From: Lepeophtheirus salmonis
Taxonomy: Eukaryota; Arthropoda; Copepoda; Siphonostomatoida; Caligidae
Direction of reading: 5' to 3'
Assembly: GCF_016086655.4 (NCBI RefSeq)
Contig: NC_052132.2
Location: 15,006,805 to 15,070,804, forward strand
Length of the DNA stretch: 64,000 nt
Under the pieces are notes generated by a model. It had not been told where the DNA came from. It saw only the letters and a program-made list of their open reading frames with translations, and did no database searches. This document shows, piece after piece, positions 43,290 through 54,245 of the stretch; positions within the stretch are counted from its first letter, which is position 1; every line of letters begins with the position of its first letter. A program made the translations under genes and the position numbers.

Positions 43290-44480
43290 TTTTTGTGTGT
43301 AGACAAACATATTACTTCATTTTTGGGGTAAACTTCCTTTTTTGATGATGCTCTCTTATGTAGAGCATCTGAATGATCCCTCATCAAACTCCAGCAGTAA
43401 TCAGCCATCATATGCGAGTCCCATCGACCTTGATATCTGTCTTCCATTACTTTAATGTCTTGGTGGAACCTCTCCCCTTGTTCGTCGCTAAAATATCCAT
43501 GGTTGTCTGGAAACGTGTCCAGGTAACCGCGTAAGTAGTGCAGTTTGATGCTCATTCAGCACCCGAGCTCTTGTAGACTAAGGATAAGTTCACCCAAAAT
43601 CTTTTGATAATTGTCGTTTTTCGTGTTTCCAAGAAACCCTGCACCACATTAGTAAATGCCGTCCACCCTCGAAATTCGACAGAGGTCATCGTCTCAATGA
43701 AATTTATGTCCCTGAGTAATGTTCTGATCTGCGGTCCGTCCAATATCCCTGCCTTTTTCTTCGCATCACTGAGACTCGGAAATGTTGAACATATCTATTG
43801 AAACAAACACCATTGGGATAAAGAGCTTTTACAAACTGCTTCATAATACTGAGTTTGATGTGCAATGGTGGAGGGATGATGTTTTTTCGATCAACTAGAG
43901 GTTCATTAATGTCCCAGTAGAAAAGGAAATAAGGGTATTTTGTGTAACCTCCCTGTTGACCCAAAAGGAAGTTCACCATTTTTAAATCCACACAAATTAA
44001 CCACCAGTGATCGAGGTATTTCAATCATTCAAGTACTATTTTGATGTTTCCATACTCCTCCTTCATGGAGACTGAGTGTCCAATAGGGATACATCCATAT
44101 ATGTATCCATTTTGAAGTAAAACACCCTTTAATCTTCCTTTTGAGCTATTAATAAAGAGTATCCACTCACTTGAATGATACGAAGATAATCCCATATCCA
44201 CAAGAAGCTTTTCAATGTCACTGCAGTATACACAGTGATTGTCATAATCAAAGAACTTCCTCAGTTCTGCATCTCTGTTACGATAAAATGTGACACATGT
44301 GCCCTGAGCAAGTATATTATGCTCTTGCAGTCTGGAAGCCAACAACTCAACAGATTCTTTCAGGAAATTTACATCTCGAATCTGGTCATTCAATTCAGGT
44401 TGACTATACAGAAAAGGTTTACCAAACAATGAATCCAATGGTGTGTAATTTGCATCTGTATCTTCTTCATCATGATTAAA
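43290..44480 (-). pseudogene. Decayed copy of an uncharacterised multi-copy protein family, possible DDE-type transposase
   Basis: Four minus-strand frames line up in order with one protein. 44438-44025: SQPELNDQIRDVNFLKESVE, TFYRNRDAELRKFF, WILFINSSKGRLKGVLLQNG, GHSVSMKEEYGNIKIVLE. 44024-43704: WWLICVDLKMVNFLLGQQGG, YTKYPYFLFYWD, INEPLVDRKNIIPPPLHIKL. 43743-43552: MDGPQIRTLLRDINFI. 43555-43262: KLHYLRGYLDTFPDNHGYFS, DEQGERFHQDIKVMEDRYQG, RWDSHMMADYCW. I recall close relatives as unnamed repetitive proteins in arthropods and Hydra; no name is known to me. The spaced acids (FI-N/D-SS, ICVD, EQGERFHQD) look like an RNase-H-fold triad, but that is inference. As I remember the relatives, the first acid is Asp and 'YPCFLC' has two Cys; here they read Asn, Tyr and Phe. 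About 20-30 residues between YWD and INEP seem missing. Dead copy. Confidence 0.65.
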
Positions 44481-47400
44481 GATTTTTATATATAATAAAA
44501 ATTTAACAACCTAAATGACGGAGATAGTAACTACGTCCTTTAATCTGTTGTAGTTAATATAAAAAATAATAAGGACTGGTCCTAAGACTAACAAAATTAA
44601 TCATGTTTGGAGTGACAGAATTGCAGTCGTTTTAGGCCTTTGTAGACCGATCCAACAGACCATGCAATACTTAATTTTCAAATTAATAAAAAGTCATTAA
44701 TCATTATATCTTTAAGAATGTCAAAAAGGATTAGGACTATAATTTAAATGGAATTTAAGAAGCCCTTCACATATTATCTGTATACAAATGTAAAAGCCTT
44801 TAGATCTCATTATTATACACATATATAATAAGATAATCCTACATTATATGAAAAAATATTTTTCACTTCCGACTCATTCTATTAGAAGGAAAATCCCTGG
44901 AATAAAAAATCATATTTATACTTAACAATCAGCACTGCTTGAGTACATATAAAATTTTATTTGATATTTAATTATGTTGTTGGGATTGAATTAAGCAGTG
45001 TCTTCCTATTCTATAGAACATGTCTTGTGTGTGGTTTGATAGAGCAAAGTTTTCTATCGAATTTGTAGGAATTTTCTTTTCAGCTAGTATTGTTCCAGCG
45101 AGATTTTAATCAACTATAACATAAGGATGACAGAAAAGACTATTATCTAAGGATGATTGATGTTGTCATTTCATAAGGAACTTCAAAATTCCTTATAACA
45201 TCCACGTCATATTTTTAATTATGTCCTCAATTTTATCCAATAGCCTCGTCATTTACGTAATCCATGTTTTGGAACTAAAGGAACTGATACTCCACACCAA
45301 AATGATATTTGTATCTTTTGGTAGGTCCTCACTCATCATCTAAGAACTCAAAAAATTTGCCAGTATTAAGTAATTGATAATCAAAAATTTGGGGCAGTTT
45401 ATTTTTGTAATGGTATAACATATAATTTACCTTTAATTATTAGAAAATTAAAGTAATGCTCACCAATGGGAAATAAAATTTCAAAATAATATTATCATAA
45501 AATCACGTTTGCAAATGTTATAGGGTAATTCAAGGACTACCAAATAAAATAGCTGGGATTGAATCCAGCCGGTTGTTCCAGAAGACTAAAGCTTAATTAA
45601 TGTATTTATTTTATTTGTCCACCTTGTCAATAAGATCAAATCTAAGTATTTTAAAGGGTAAAATGACAGCTACAGACCACGAAATTAATTTCTTGAGTAG
45701 TTAAAATCATCTTTTAAAAACAAATTTAACGTCATGTAATACATAATACGAGCATAATATTGTAGCTCACTCACAGTCGATAAATAATTGATTTACTCAA
45801 TATTTCCAGTTATAGAATAAAAAATTAATTACAACTACAACGGTAAAGTTCAAAATAAGAGTATTAAATAATTTTCACTATAAGGAGTTTCGTTTTAAAA
45901 AGCATGGTGACAAGAATCATTTCTGAAAAAAAGTAGGACCAAAAAAATATGTCAAAAAATTTATAACAGCTAACATGGAATATATATTACAAAAGGAAAA
46001 ATAATAAAAGAACTTTTACAGGGTGATATTTGAAGGCATAAAAAGGATTAAAACTCGGGAAAAAAAAATCTACTATAATTTGTTCAGCATGTATGGATGA
46101 TATCCTCAGAGAGGATATTCTTTACGAGCTTAATATTAGCCTGTAAAAGTTGAAGTTTACAGAAGTAGGTGAAATCAACTTCATTCTCTGGAATGTCAGT
46201 AACATATAAACTTCAGAATAAATTTTATAACTTTGTGGTTGATGAACAAGTTTCGATAAAATATTTTTTGTATGACCAAACGTTTAAGAGTTATAATCAT
46301 TTTTAATCCTTGAAACACATATGAGTCACCCTCTAAAGGAGTATAACTAAATTTCTTTTGGAAATATAGATTATACCATGTAATTGAAATGAATATTTTA
46401 TGAAAAGAGTCATTTTTAGAATAATTATAGTAGATGTTGTGGGAGTTTTTTCAACTTTTTTTGAATTTCAATGACAGCTAGTTTGGAAAAGTTGGGATTT
46501 GGTAAGGAAATAACCTATGCAAAATTTTATTTCCCTGAAATGTATTTTTTTAAAGAGGAAATCTAATTCAAAGATTGAAAAGAGCCTTAAGTTATTTTAT
46601 TCGTCAATAAAGATTAAAATACAACATTCGTCGCTATTTTACATAAATTTATGATAATAGACATTATTCTTCATAAAAATAACTTGAGAAAGTTTTGATC
46701 TTTCCATTCACAAAATGAAAGCAAAAAGTATGGGCACTACACACGGATTATCAAATTATCCAAACTTTTTTCTCCTTTTTTATTTCATAGGAGAATTTTA
46801 GAAGAGAAAAAACTTGTAAAAGAGGATTTATAGGTTAAAATAATGTTTATTAAATTTTTTTAATGAAAATAACTCAAAATGTTGTCTTGGTATTTACTGA
46901 GTAAATAATCTTTGTCTCTTTTCGTAATTTGATCCAAACGTGTTAACTAAAGATCACCTCGTAGGACAATGCCATTTTGCATGGACAATTTTCATACCCT
47001 AGCACATCCTTTTCACACTAAACATAATTAAAATTTAAAAGAAGTTGATAAACAAACTGAACAATCATTTTCTGTACACCTCTTACTAAAATTAAAAATG
47101 GATAATGTTCACATCTGTAGTACTGAAAATGGTAATTTTTTTGTACTCAAATGAGTCCTTATTTCTAAGGAGAAATACATTAGTATACTTTGTATATTAA
47201 AAAGAAATTTAATTTAAAAACTAATGAAGCCAACTAAATGAATATTATGCACATACATATTAAAAAACCTCTGAAGCTGAATTTTGAAGCATTTAGTATC
47301 ATAAAAAGTTTTTTTACTCTTCTAATTTCAGAGGGAATAAAAGTATACAATATTAAATAAAAAGTACAAAATAATATATTTCAGTGTAATTAAACAAAAC

Positions 47401-47540
47401 TACATAAATATGTAAATTAGGTTAAGAAAAAGTTCAGAGCGTTTTTCCTAGATGTTTTTTGTATTCTATAACTCAAAACTTATACATTGTATCAAATAAA
47501 GCTGAAAATCTGCTTCAAGGTTAAGCGTAGACTTAAAAAA
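44481..47540. other. No supported gene
   Basis: AT-rich. At 44568-44655 TAAGGACTGGTCCTAAGAC and neighbouring GACC/GGCC motifs look like a fragment of the GGTCC-rich MITE family of 860-1248. Otherwise nothing recognised over about 3 kb. Confidence 0.4.
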
Positions 47541-47599
47541 AGTTAATATATAGTTTTAGTGCTTTGTGATGCCGGCTGTGTGTCACAGCACTCTAAAAT

Positions 47600-47890
47600 G
47601 GAATTAAAAGGAGAATATTTGATACATTCTTCATTGTTTCTACACCAAGGTGAAAAGTAAAGCAGGTGGCCAATTTTTTTTGTACTGTTTATGTACCTAA
47701 TACTGTATCGAATGCCACAGCAAAGTGGTGGTTCCAAGGTTTCCGTTCTGGTAATATGTACGTCGAAGATGTCGATAAAATAATGGAAATTGTCAAGTGG
47801 GACCGGCATGTGATCACTCATTCTAGGTCCCAGGAATTGAAAATTAGCTAGTAAACTATTTGGAACTATATAAATCGGGTAATTCTAACT
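47600..47890 (+). pseudogene. Mariner N-terminal HTH fragment (irritans/SETMAR-like)
   Basis: The plus strand reads MELKGEYLIHSSLFLHQGEK, then, after a frameshift, CTVYVPNTVSNATAKWWFQG and FRSGNMYVEDVDKIMEIVKW, and ends THSRSQELKIS. This matches the paired helix-turn-helix start of mariner transposases ('..LLF.F..GK.A..A...IC.VYG...V....AQ.WF..FRSGN....D', then 'DK.....I......T...IA..L.IS'). The sequence stops soon after the second helix-turn-helix; no catalytic part follows. The minus-strand frame at 47543-47821 is a shadow. Confidence 0.65.
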
Positions 47891-48299
47891 ATGTTAATGT
47901 TATTTTCAAAATAAAGGAAAAAAAATCGTAGATTTTTTTACTTAAGCTATTATACCTATAAAAACAATCAACCATTTTCTGTCTTAAACATGAAGCAATG
48001 CACAGTAGTTACATTTATGTTGTTATATTATGTATACTGAAGGTTTTAATTTAGACATTGTGATTTTTGCTATGTATGGTTCTGAATGGATAGGCATTCT
48101 CTGGAAGTAATGCGTACAATATTAAAAAGCAGAGCTTTTATATTTATTTTTTTTCTCTCTCTCTCCTCCTCCACAATATTTTCTTATTTTAAAGAAAAAA
48201 AAAGATTTAAAAAATGTAGCTTTAAATATCATGCCAAATTATTTTGGTAAATTAAATTAAATAATCATTAACTCTTCATAAAAAAAAATAGTAAATGTA

Positions 48300-48600
48300 T
48301 TTGCAGAGTGGTATAGGCCTACTCATACAATGGATCAATATGCGTGTTCCTGTTATGAAAAACATGGTGGAGAGGCCTATTCACTGACTTGCAGATAATA
48401 CACACAATATATTCCTGAACATTTTTCCCTTGCAGCCTAACATAAGGGACTCATTATTGAGCCAAGTAACTGGTCTCCTCCTTGACTATACTCTATATTG
48501 CAAAGGGGGATTAAGATCAGATTAAGGTGGTGGCCAAAATGTTTTGAGCCTAATAGTGCTCAATGACTGAGCATCATCTTTTGTTCACAATGTTTCAGAC
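48300..48600 (-). pseudogene. Possible Tc1/mariner C-terminal fragment
   Basis: Minus-strand reading gives FGHHLNLILIPLCNIEYSQG, a possible remnant of 'WPP.SPDLNPLDY', then, in another frame, GKNVQEYIVCIICKSVNRPL and HHVFHNRNTHI, resembling the tail 'NM..EYIV..C.S...RL...'. Weak and frame-broken. Confidence 0.35.
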
Positions 48601-48835
48601 TTGAGTATCGAAATCTCTACATAACGGGTTGTGCAAAATTTGTGAGATAATTAAGACTTCTCTTTTTACGTTAAATTTAGAACATTCTAGTGGTTTATCA
48701 TTTCGCAAGAACAATAAAGGCGAAATATTGCAGATCTTCTTGACGCCAGAATTTCCACCAGAGCAGCATTTGTCTCTAAATATGGTTCAAAGGCAACTGT
48801 CTATTTTGTCAAGTAGTGCCTGGATAAGGGTGATG

Positions 48836-49060
48836 ATCTTGGAGAAAGTCCCTATGAGTCGTCGTCCAAGAAAAGTGAACCGCTAGTCCAAGCCTTTAAA
48901 GAGAAGCCAGATCTTTCCATGAGCGAGATGGCCATAAATATCGATGTCGAAAGATCCATCGTGATAAAGTGCATCTTGCAGGTTTGTGGTGTTTCTCAAT
49001 AAGCCCCAAAAGTACCACAGTAGATATGGTAAAGAAGTAAACCACTTGTTAAGTCATAAA
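48836..49060 (+). pseudogene. Tc1/mariner N-terminal HTH relic (relative of 13230)
   Basis: The plus strand reads KSEPLVQAFKEKPDLSMSEM and then AINIDVERSIVIKCILQVCG, stop, APKVP. FKEKPDLS and the APKVP/TQKVP segment are shared with the relic at 13230-13420, so the two are copies of one family. 'MA..I.VS.STV.K.I...GG.S...QK.P' is the expected helix-turn-helix wording. The rest of the transposase is absent. Confidence 0.5.
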
Positions 49061-49505
49061 ATCCTATACTCCAGAATATGACGTTAAAGATGTTAAAAAT
49101 GTTATTGGAGCGTGCTGAATTCCTCCTCAATCAAACTCAGACACTACCATATATTGAAAATTCAAAGGGTTTAAGATTATGTCAAGAGGGATCCCAAAAT
49201 ATTTTGTCCTAAAAGTGTTTAAAATTGTCTTTGCACCGTTCTTGTACACTAATTGAAATCATCTTTATACCCTATCCCGTTGTTGCTGCATTGGTTAAAT
49301 ATGTTAAATCTCTACACACCTTATTCTGAAATGAAGTAAAAATTAACGAGACTCTAATTTTGTACCACACTGTAAATCCACCAAATTTATGTATATGTAT
49401 ATAATAAGTTATACCATAATTCCTTTCCTTTCTGTCACATTTAATAATTTTCATTTTTGTGGGACAAGTATTTTCCAAACTCCTTCATAATTATACTTGC
49501 ATGAC
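49061..49505. other. No supported gene
   Basis: AT-rich sequence with no recognisable feature. Confidence 0.4.
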
Positions 49506-49507
49506 AT

Positions 49508-50200
49508 TTATTTTTTTGCAAAAAAATAAATATGCCATATACATACATATGTTTGTGTACCATTAATTAGAAGTGATATGTTGCAATTTGTACGTCCCAT
49601 AACATTATAATGGTTTCCGCCCTTTTCTCGAGACATAACTTGTCCAAATTGATGGCATCCTTTTCTGATAATGAGTTTCGTCATTTTTGGAGTTGATGCG
49701 ATTCTACTTTCATCAAGATTATAGATTCTGTGACTTTCGAAAGTCTCATTTTTAAGAACACTCATGTACTTGTCAAAAAATTTAGTCAAATTGCTCCTAT
49801 TACATGCTGAAATACGAGTCAAGGATGTCGATTCCGGTTGCCTGATGCTAAGAGTCTTGTTTCGATCCAAGAATTCTCTTCTTTTTTGGTTCCGTCCCAA
49901 GATTTCGGATGAACAATTTTATTTTTAGTAGTATATTCATAAGCTAGCCAACGGGTTTGAAATGGAGTCAATCCATAAAACGTTAAAGATGTAGTCTTTC
50001 AATATTGGCGAGATTGTCTGTCGATGAAGACAGTTTGTTGACTTCTAAGAGGAACAAATTTGTTTAAGCAGTCTATAATTTGGAATTGTTTAATTGCTTC
50101 GGATCAAGCTGTTGGTGGAACATTATGCAATTTATTTGGTTTACGAATACTCATTCCTCCGGCATGATCCTCAAATCCCTTTTGAAGGTCCTCTAAGGAA
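49508..50200 (-). pseudogene. Pogo/Tigger-like (CENP-B-related) transposase fragment
   Basis: Minus-strand reading begins at about 50195 with KKYSLEDLQKGFEDHAGGMS and IRKPNKLHNVPPTA, a psq-type helix-turn-helix ('YS.EDL..AL.....G.SIR.AAK...VP..TL'). The DNA-binding CENP-B-like region that follows is degraded. From 49900 an open frame reads EFLDRNKTLSIRQPESTSLT and then IYNLDESRIASTPK, where the DE of 'N.DETG' is the first catalytic position of pogo DDE/D enzymes, then GCHQFGQVMSREKGGN. After that the frame loses similarity at about 49550, so the rest of the catalytic domain is missing. The 130-codon open part is among the best-preserved stretches in the window. Confidence 0.75.
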
Positions 50201-50294
50201 TATTTTTTAGAGTGTTTGTTGTATAAACCCTTGGTATTTTAATATTATAACTAAAATACCATCAAAGTTTTATGACCTCTAAATTATTGCACGC

Positions 50295-50466
50295 GAATCC
50301 TTTAGAAAATCCATTGGAAAACAAAGGAAGTACAAAAATATATTGAACAAGATTGAACTTTTTCCAAAAATTTATAAATGATAGTTTTTGTCCAAAAATA
50401 AAACTAAAACGTCTTCACCCGCCCTTCGAATTCTTTAGAAAATCCATTGGAAAACAAAGGAAGTAC
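50295..50466 (+). repeat. 39 bp direct repeat pair, one mismatch
   Basis: The unit at 50295-50333 (GAATCCTTTAGAAAATCC, then ATTGGAAAACAAAGGAAGTAC) recurs at 50428-50466 with a single C-to-T change. The start-to-start distance is 133 bp. No inverted ends or coding potential. It could be a local duplication or part of a longer tandem whose other units are lost. Confidence 0.8.
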
Positions 50467-51038
50467 TGTCGGATCTCCCCAAATTTAAAAATTATATATA
50501 TACCTATTTATTTAGTTAAAATATAATACTTTATTATCACATGAAAGGTGGATATAAAATGTTTAATATATTTTTACATACATATCCTGACAAAAAGGTA
50601 GTCGAGAAAATTTAAGACATTTATTTAAAAAGCCTGGCCGTATTTTTCCCTTATGTCAAGTCGTCTTCCATGTGTAGGAGTTCAATTTGACAAATGAATA
50701 CCTCTGAGCATAGTTAGAGAAAAAATGCAATTACTTTATTTCATGAATATTTATATACACATAATATATCAAAGATAAACGTGAACAAACTATAACAATC
50801 CTTTTAATCGTTGTGTTTTTTTTAATTATTAAGGAAGAAAATACTTTGTTAGTGAAAAATGTAACTATAAACATTAGATTTTACTAATTTTGCAAAAGTA
50901 TTAGTAAAAATCTCAATAGATTCCAATATTTAAACCACATTTTATACAATAAGCTTTCTAAGCCCATTGTATTAAATCACTCGACTACGACTACACCTTT
51001 TGGGTGCATGTCGGCGTGGTTAGCATCAGGGGACCAAA

Positions 51039-51131
51039 AGTGTCAAAAAGGAGTTCCATAGAACTCAAAAGTGTTAAAAAAGAGTTCCATAGAACTCAAA
51101 AGTGTCAAAAAAGAGTTCCATAGAACTCAAA
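51039..51131 (+). repeat. 31 bp tandem repeat, three units, palindromic core
   Basis: Three consecutive 31 bp units differ at only a few positions; each has AGTGT(C/T)AAAAA(A/G)GAG and then TTCCATAGAACTCAAA. Each contains GAGTTC-CATA-GAACTC, a 6 bp inverted repeat around CATA. A partial fourth unit (AGTTTCTAGAACTCAAA) follows. It abuts the left side of the mariner at 51135-51623, whose own left terminus is missing. Confidence 0.85.
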
Positions 51132-51134
51132 AGT

Positions 51135-51625
51135 TTCTAGAACTCAAAGGAGGAAATGGGTTTCTTTCATTGCTAGTGTAAAAAGTGGCAAATCCACCTT
51201 CATAAGGCTCATTCTACTCACTTTTTCGATAGCTCTCTGGACAATCTGGTGTTACCCCCCCTCCCAAGATCTCTTGCATAGGATATCATGGAGTTTAGGA
51301 TATTGACCTAAACCGTATTATTTTACTCATCTGGGTCCAGTTTGGCATTTTCGATAGACCCCTTCTCCCTCTACAACATTACAGACTTGATTACGGCGTA
51401 TAAGGTGTTCCTGTAACCGCCCTACTACTTGGTGTGTCCCTTTGTAAGTTTGTCGATCACGTTCAAGTGTCATATGTTCGACTCGTAATGAAGCTAGAGA
51501 GCTCAGATTTGTTTTTTAACTAACTGCTTATGCTTTAATATATTGAAATACGTAATAGTTTCATTGCTCAATTTTCATTAATGATAGAATTAGTAAGTGT
51601 TCAAATTTTAATATACCATCCGGTA
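51135..51625 (-). mobile_element. Left-truncated mariner (family M1, copy 3)
   Basis: The right end, read on the other strand as CCGGATGGTATATTAAAATT, matches the termini of copies at 26247 and 38023, with TA at 51624-51625. The minus strand has an N-terminal relic near 51470-51310: MTLERDRQTYKGTHQ, GVYRKCQTGP, then YGLGQYPKLH and SRMSLMKVDLPLFT. Unlike copies 1 and 2, this one keeps N-terminal coding sequence and lacks a visible C-terminus and left TIR. Confidence 0.6.
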
Positions 51626-54085
51626 CCAACTGATGTTGGGCCTTTTTTCTATTTCTTTTTGTATTAAAGGTTGCTTAGTACAATAAAGGTGTCGACATGA
51701 TTTATGAGTCAATTAGTTAGAATTATTTCAGTATCGTTAAAAAGATAATCGTTTGTATAATACTAAAATAATTTTAAAAATCAATGTACATATTAGGACC
51801 TGACTAATATATATATATATATATTGTCGAGTCGATAAAATAGGCTAATGTATGGTAGTCTAAGTAATAATTGAAACAATTTTCCCCATTATTATTTATA
51901 TCTAAGGGTCTCAATTTACTTGACTTTTGAAAACCCTGTTTCTTTTTAATACTTATTAATATTTTTGATCCAATCGATATTATTCAAAACATGTTAAATT
52001 AATTTTAATAATGATTTTCAAGAAAATTGTTTGATCATTGATTTTCAAAAGAACAAAGAAAGATGTAAATATAAAATGATATGTATTTTGATGTTTTTAC
52101 AATAATGAATCCTCAGCAGAAAATAATCAGAAGGAAAGATAAATATAATGTCTCAAAACCTTGTGACATGATTACTTGGGTGACAAGGTGAAATAAATAT
52201 TTGCGTGAGTGGCCATGGTTTAATTTGAAGGAAAAAAATATGCAGATTATTTGATTGACAGTTATTTCCCTCTCAAAATTGCAATCGGTATATTCCCTAA
52301 ATACAAACGTTTTCTATCATTTTCTATCGTTCTATTAATTCAATCCAACTTTGAGTAATTAAGCCTAGAAAAAAAATAATTTTTCGTGAAAAATTATTAT
52401 GAAAAGCTACATCCCTCCTCCTACAGACGTCCACTGGTCTAAACCCAACACATTTACTCAACTATCCATGCTCAAAAATTAATTTTTGTATTGAAAATGT
52501 CCTCTTACACTAAAATATTTAGGAAAGCTTTTTTTATTATTTTTGTATTATTACTTTTTTTTAGATATATATTTTTATAAATTGTACGGTTACTTTTCTG
52601 GTGATTGGTAAATTTTTTAACCAATTATTATGTTCCATTTACCTGCCCCTATTTTTTAATTTAATTATTTTATTGAAGGGTTTAAAATGAAATAGTATGT
52701 TGTCCATTACTTTTTATTATATATTAGTACTGGATGTAAATTTAATTAATGTAATAGTTCAAAATATAATTTATTTTTAATACTTTCATAATATATATTC
52801 ATATTTACTATATATATTATTAAAAAAAATTTCATTAGCTTGAAAGTACTTTTTTCATTAAAAAATTTGTATAACTACTTACAATCATGAATTAGCTATA
52901 TAAACTTAATTTTGTAGGTCACAAGTAGAATTACGATCTTTGACCAATTTTTTGGCAAAAAAAAGCTAAAATTTTGAAAAATGAGCACTCAAAATATCAA
53001 AATTGAGTCATTTGTAATTAAATCAAATTACAACATTTTAAGGATTATTTAAAGGAATAAAGTAGTTTAAAATATATTTCATTATAATTTGTTTATAAAT
53101 TTTTCTATATATCGACAAATCAAGATTTTAATTAGAGTTTTTAACCGTTAATGTGTTGCCTTCCATCAGTATTAAACATACTGAAAGACGTCTACGTTCG
53201 CAATTGAAGTAAATTTTTAGTTGGAGAACCTTCAGAAGTCTTGTAAAATGGAGACATTACCAGCACTGATTACACTAAGTAAAAAAATGAAGGTCTTGGA
53301 ATGCCTTTAGGCTAAAACTCACATTAGTTATTGTTATTAAATATTCAAATTCTTAAGGCTTGGCCTTTAAAACCTTTTAAAAAAACAAGCTTTAAGGGTA
53401 TAACTACGATTCAGTCCTATATTTTAGCATGAAAGAACTATATAGGTAAAAGTCAAAGTAAATAACAAATTGATAAAATATTCAACATTTGAAAAATGAA
53501 TTATTAATAACATTACCTTGATTACAATTAATAAAATATGTATATGAACCGCTAAAAAATCTAGTAGAATGAAGGATCTTACTTAGAAGCGAATATCTTT
53601 TTTTATTTTATCTTCAAGTGTTTTATGTTATAGATGTAGGTATAGAATTGACCTTCGATTTTAATTTTCTTTTAAATTACCTTAAAAAAGTTTGATATGG
53701 ATGGAATTTTGGACAGTTTAGTTTATAATATTTATTGACGAATTTTCATCAAAAAAGCTGGTTAAATTGCGTGAATATATATAATATTAATATTCCAGAG
53801 GAAAAAATTAAATTGTTTATCTATTAATTAATCAATTATTTTGAATATGAAGCGTTTATAAACTTATTTAAAACATCTTACATCTCAAATTATTCTGTTA
53901 AATTAATATACCATTATTATTTTTTAAAGACTCGTGAAGAGCTCAATTTTATTTCCAAGAATATTATTGTAATATGTATTCAATGCAAACTAACCAGCTT
54001 ATTTTGTTAAAACTCCTCAATAAATATTAAAAACTAAATTGAGAAAAATCAAATTTTTTTCTTACAATTTTATATAATATTTTCC
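51626..54085. other. No supported gene
   Basis: Very AT-rich, including a (TA)n run at about 51807-51824. No reading frame or element recognised. Confidence 0.45.
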
Positions 54086-54245
54086 CCAAATTTTATTTTG
54101 AAATTTATTTTCTATAAATTTCATATTTGTAAAAAAATTTCTAAATATTTCATATTTGAAAAAAATTCTAAAAATTTTATGTTTGAAATAAAATTTCTAA
54201 AAATTTCATGTTTGAAATTTATTTTCTACAAATAAAATATTAAAT
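54086..54245 (+). repeat. Degenerate tandem repeat, about 28-30 bp unit
   Basis: About four to five diverged units of the form AAATTTCTAAAAATTTCATG then TTTGAAAT are visible. Being built almost only of A and T, it could be simple-sequence drift, but the periodic TTTCAT(A/G)TTTGAAA core is clear. Confidence 0.55.

Noticed and set aside
51807..51824. (TA)n run as a regulatory element
   Set aside because: Ordinary microsatellite in AT-rich DNA.
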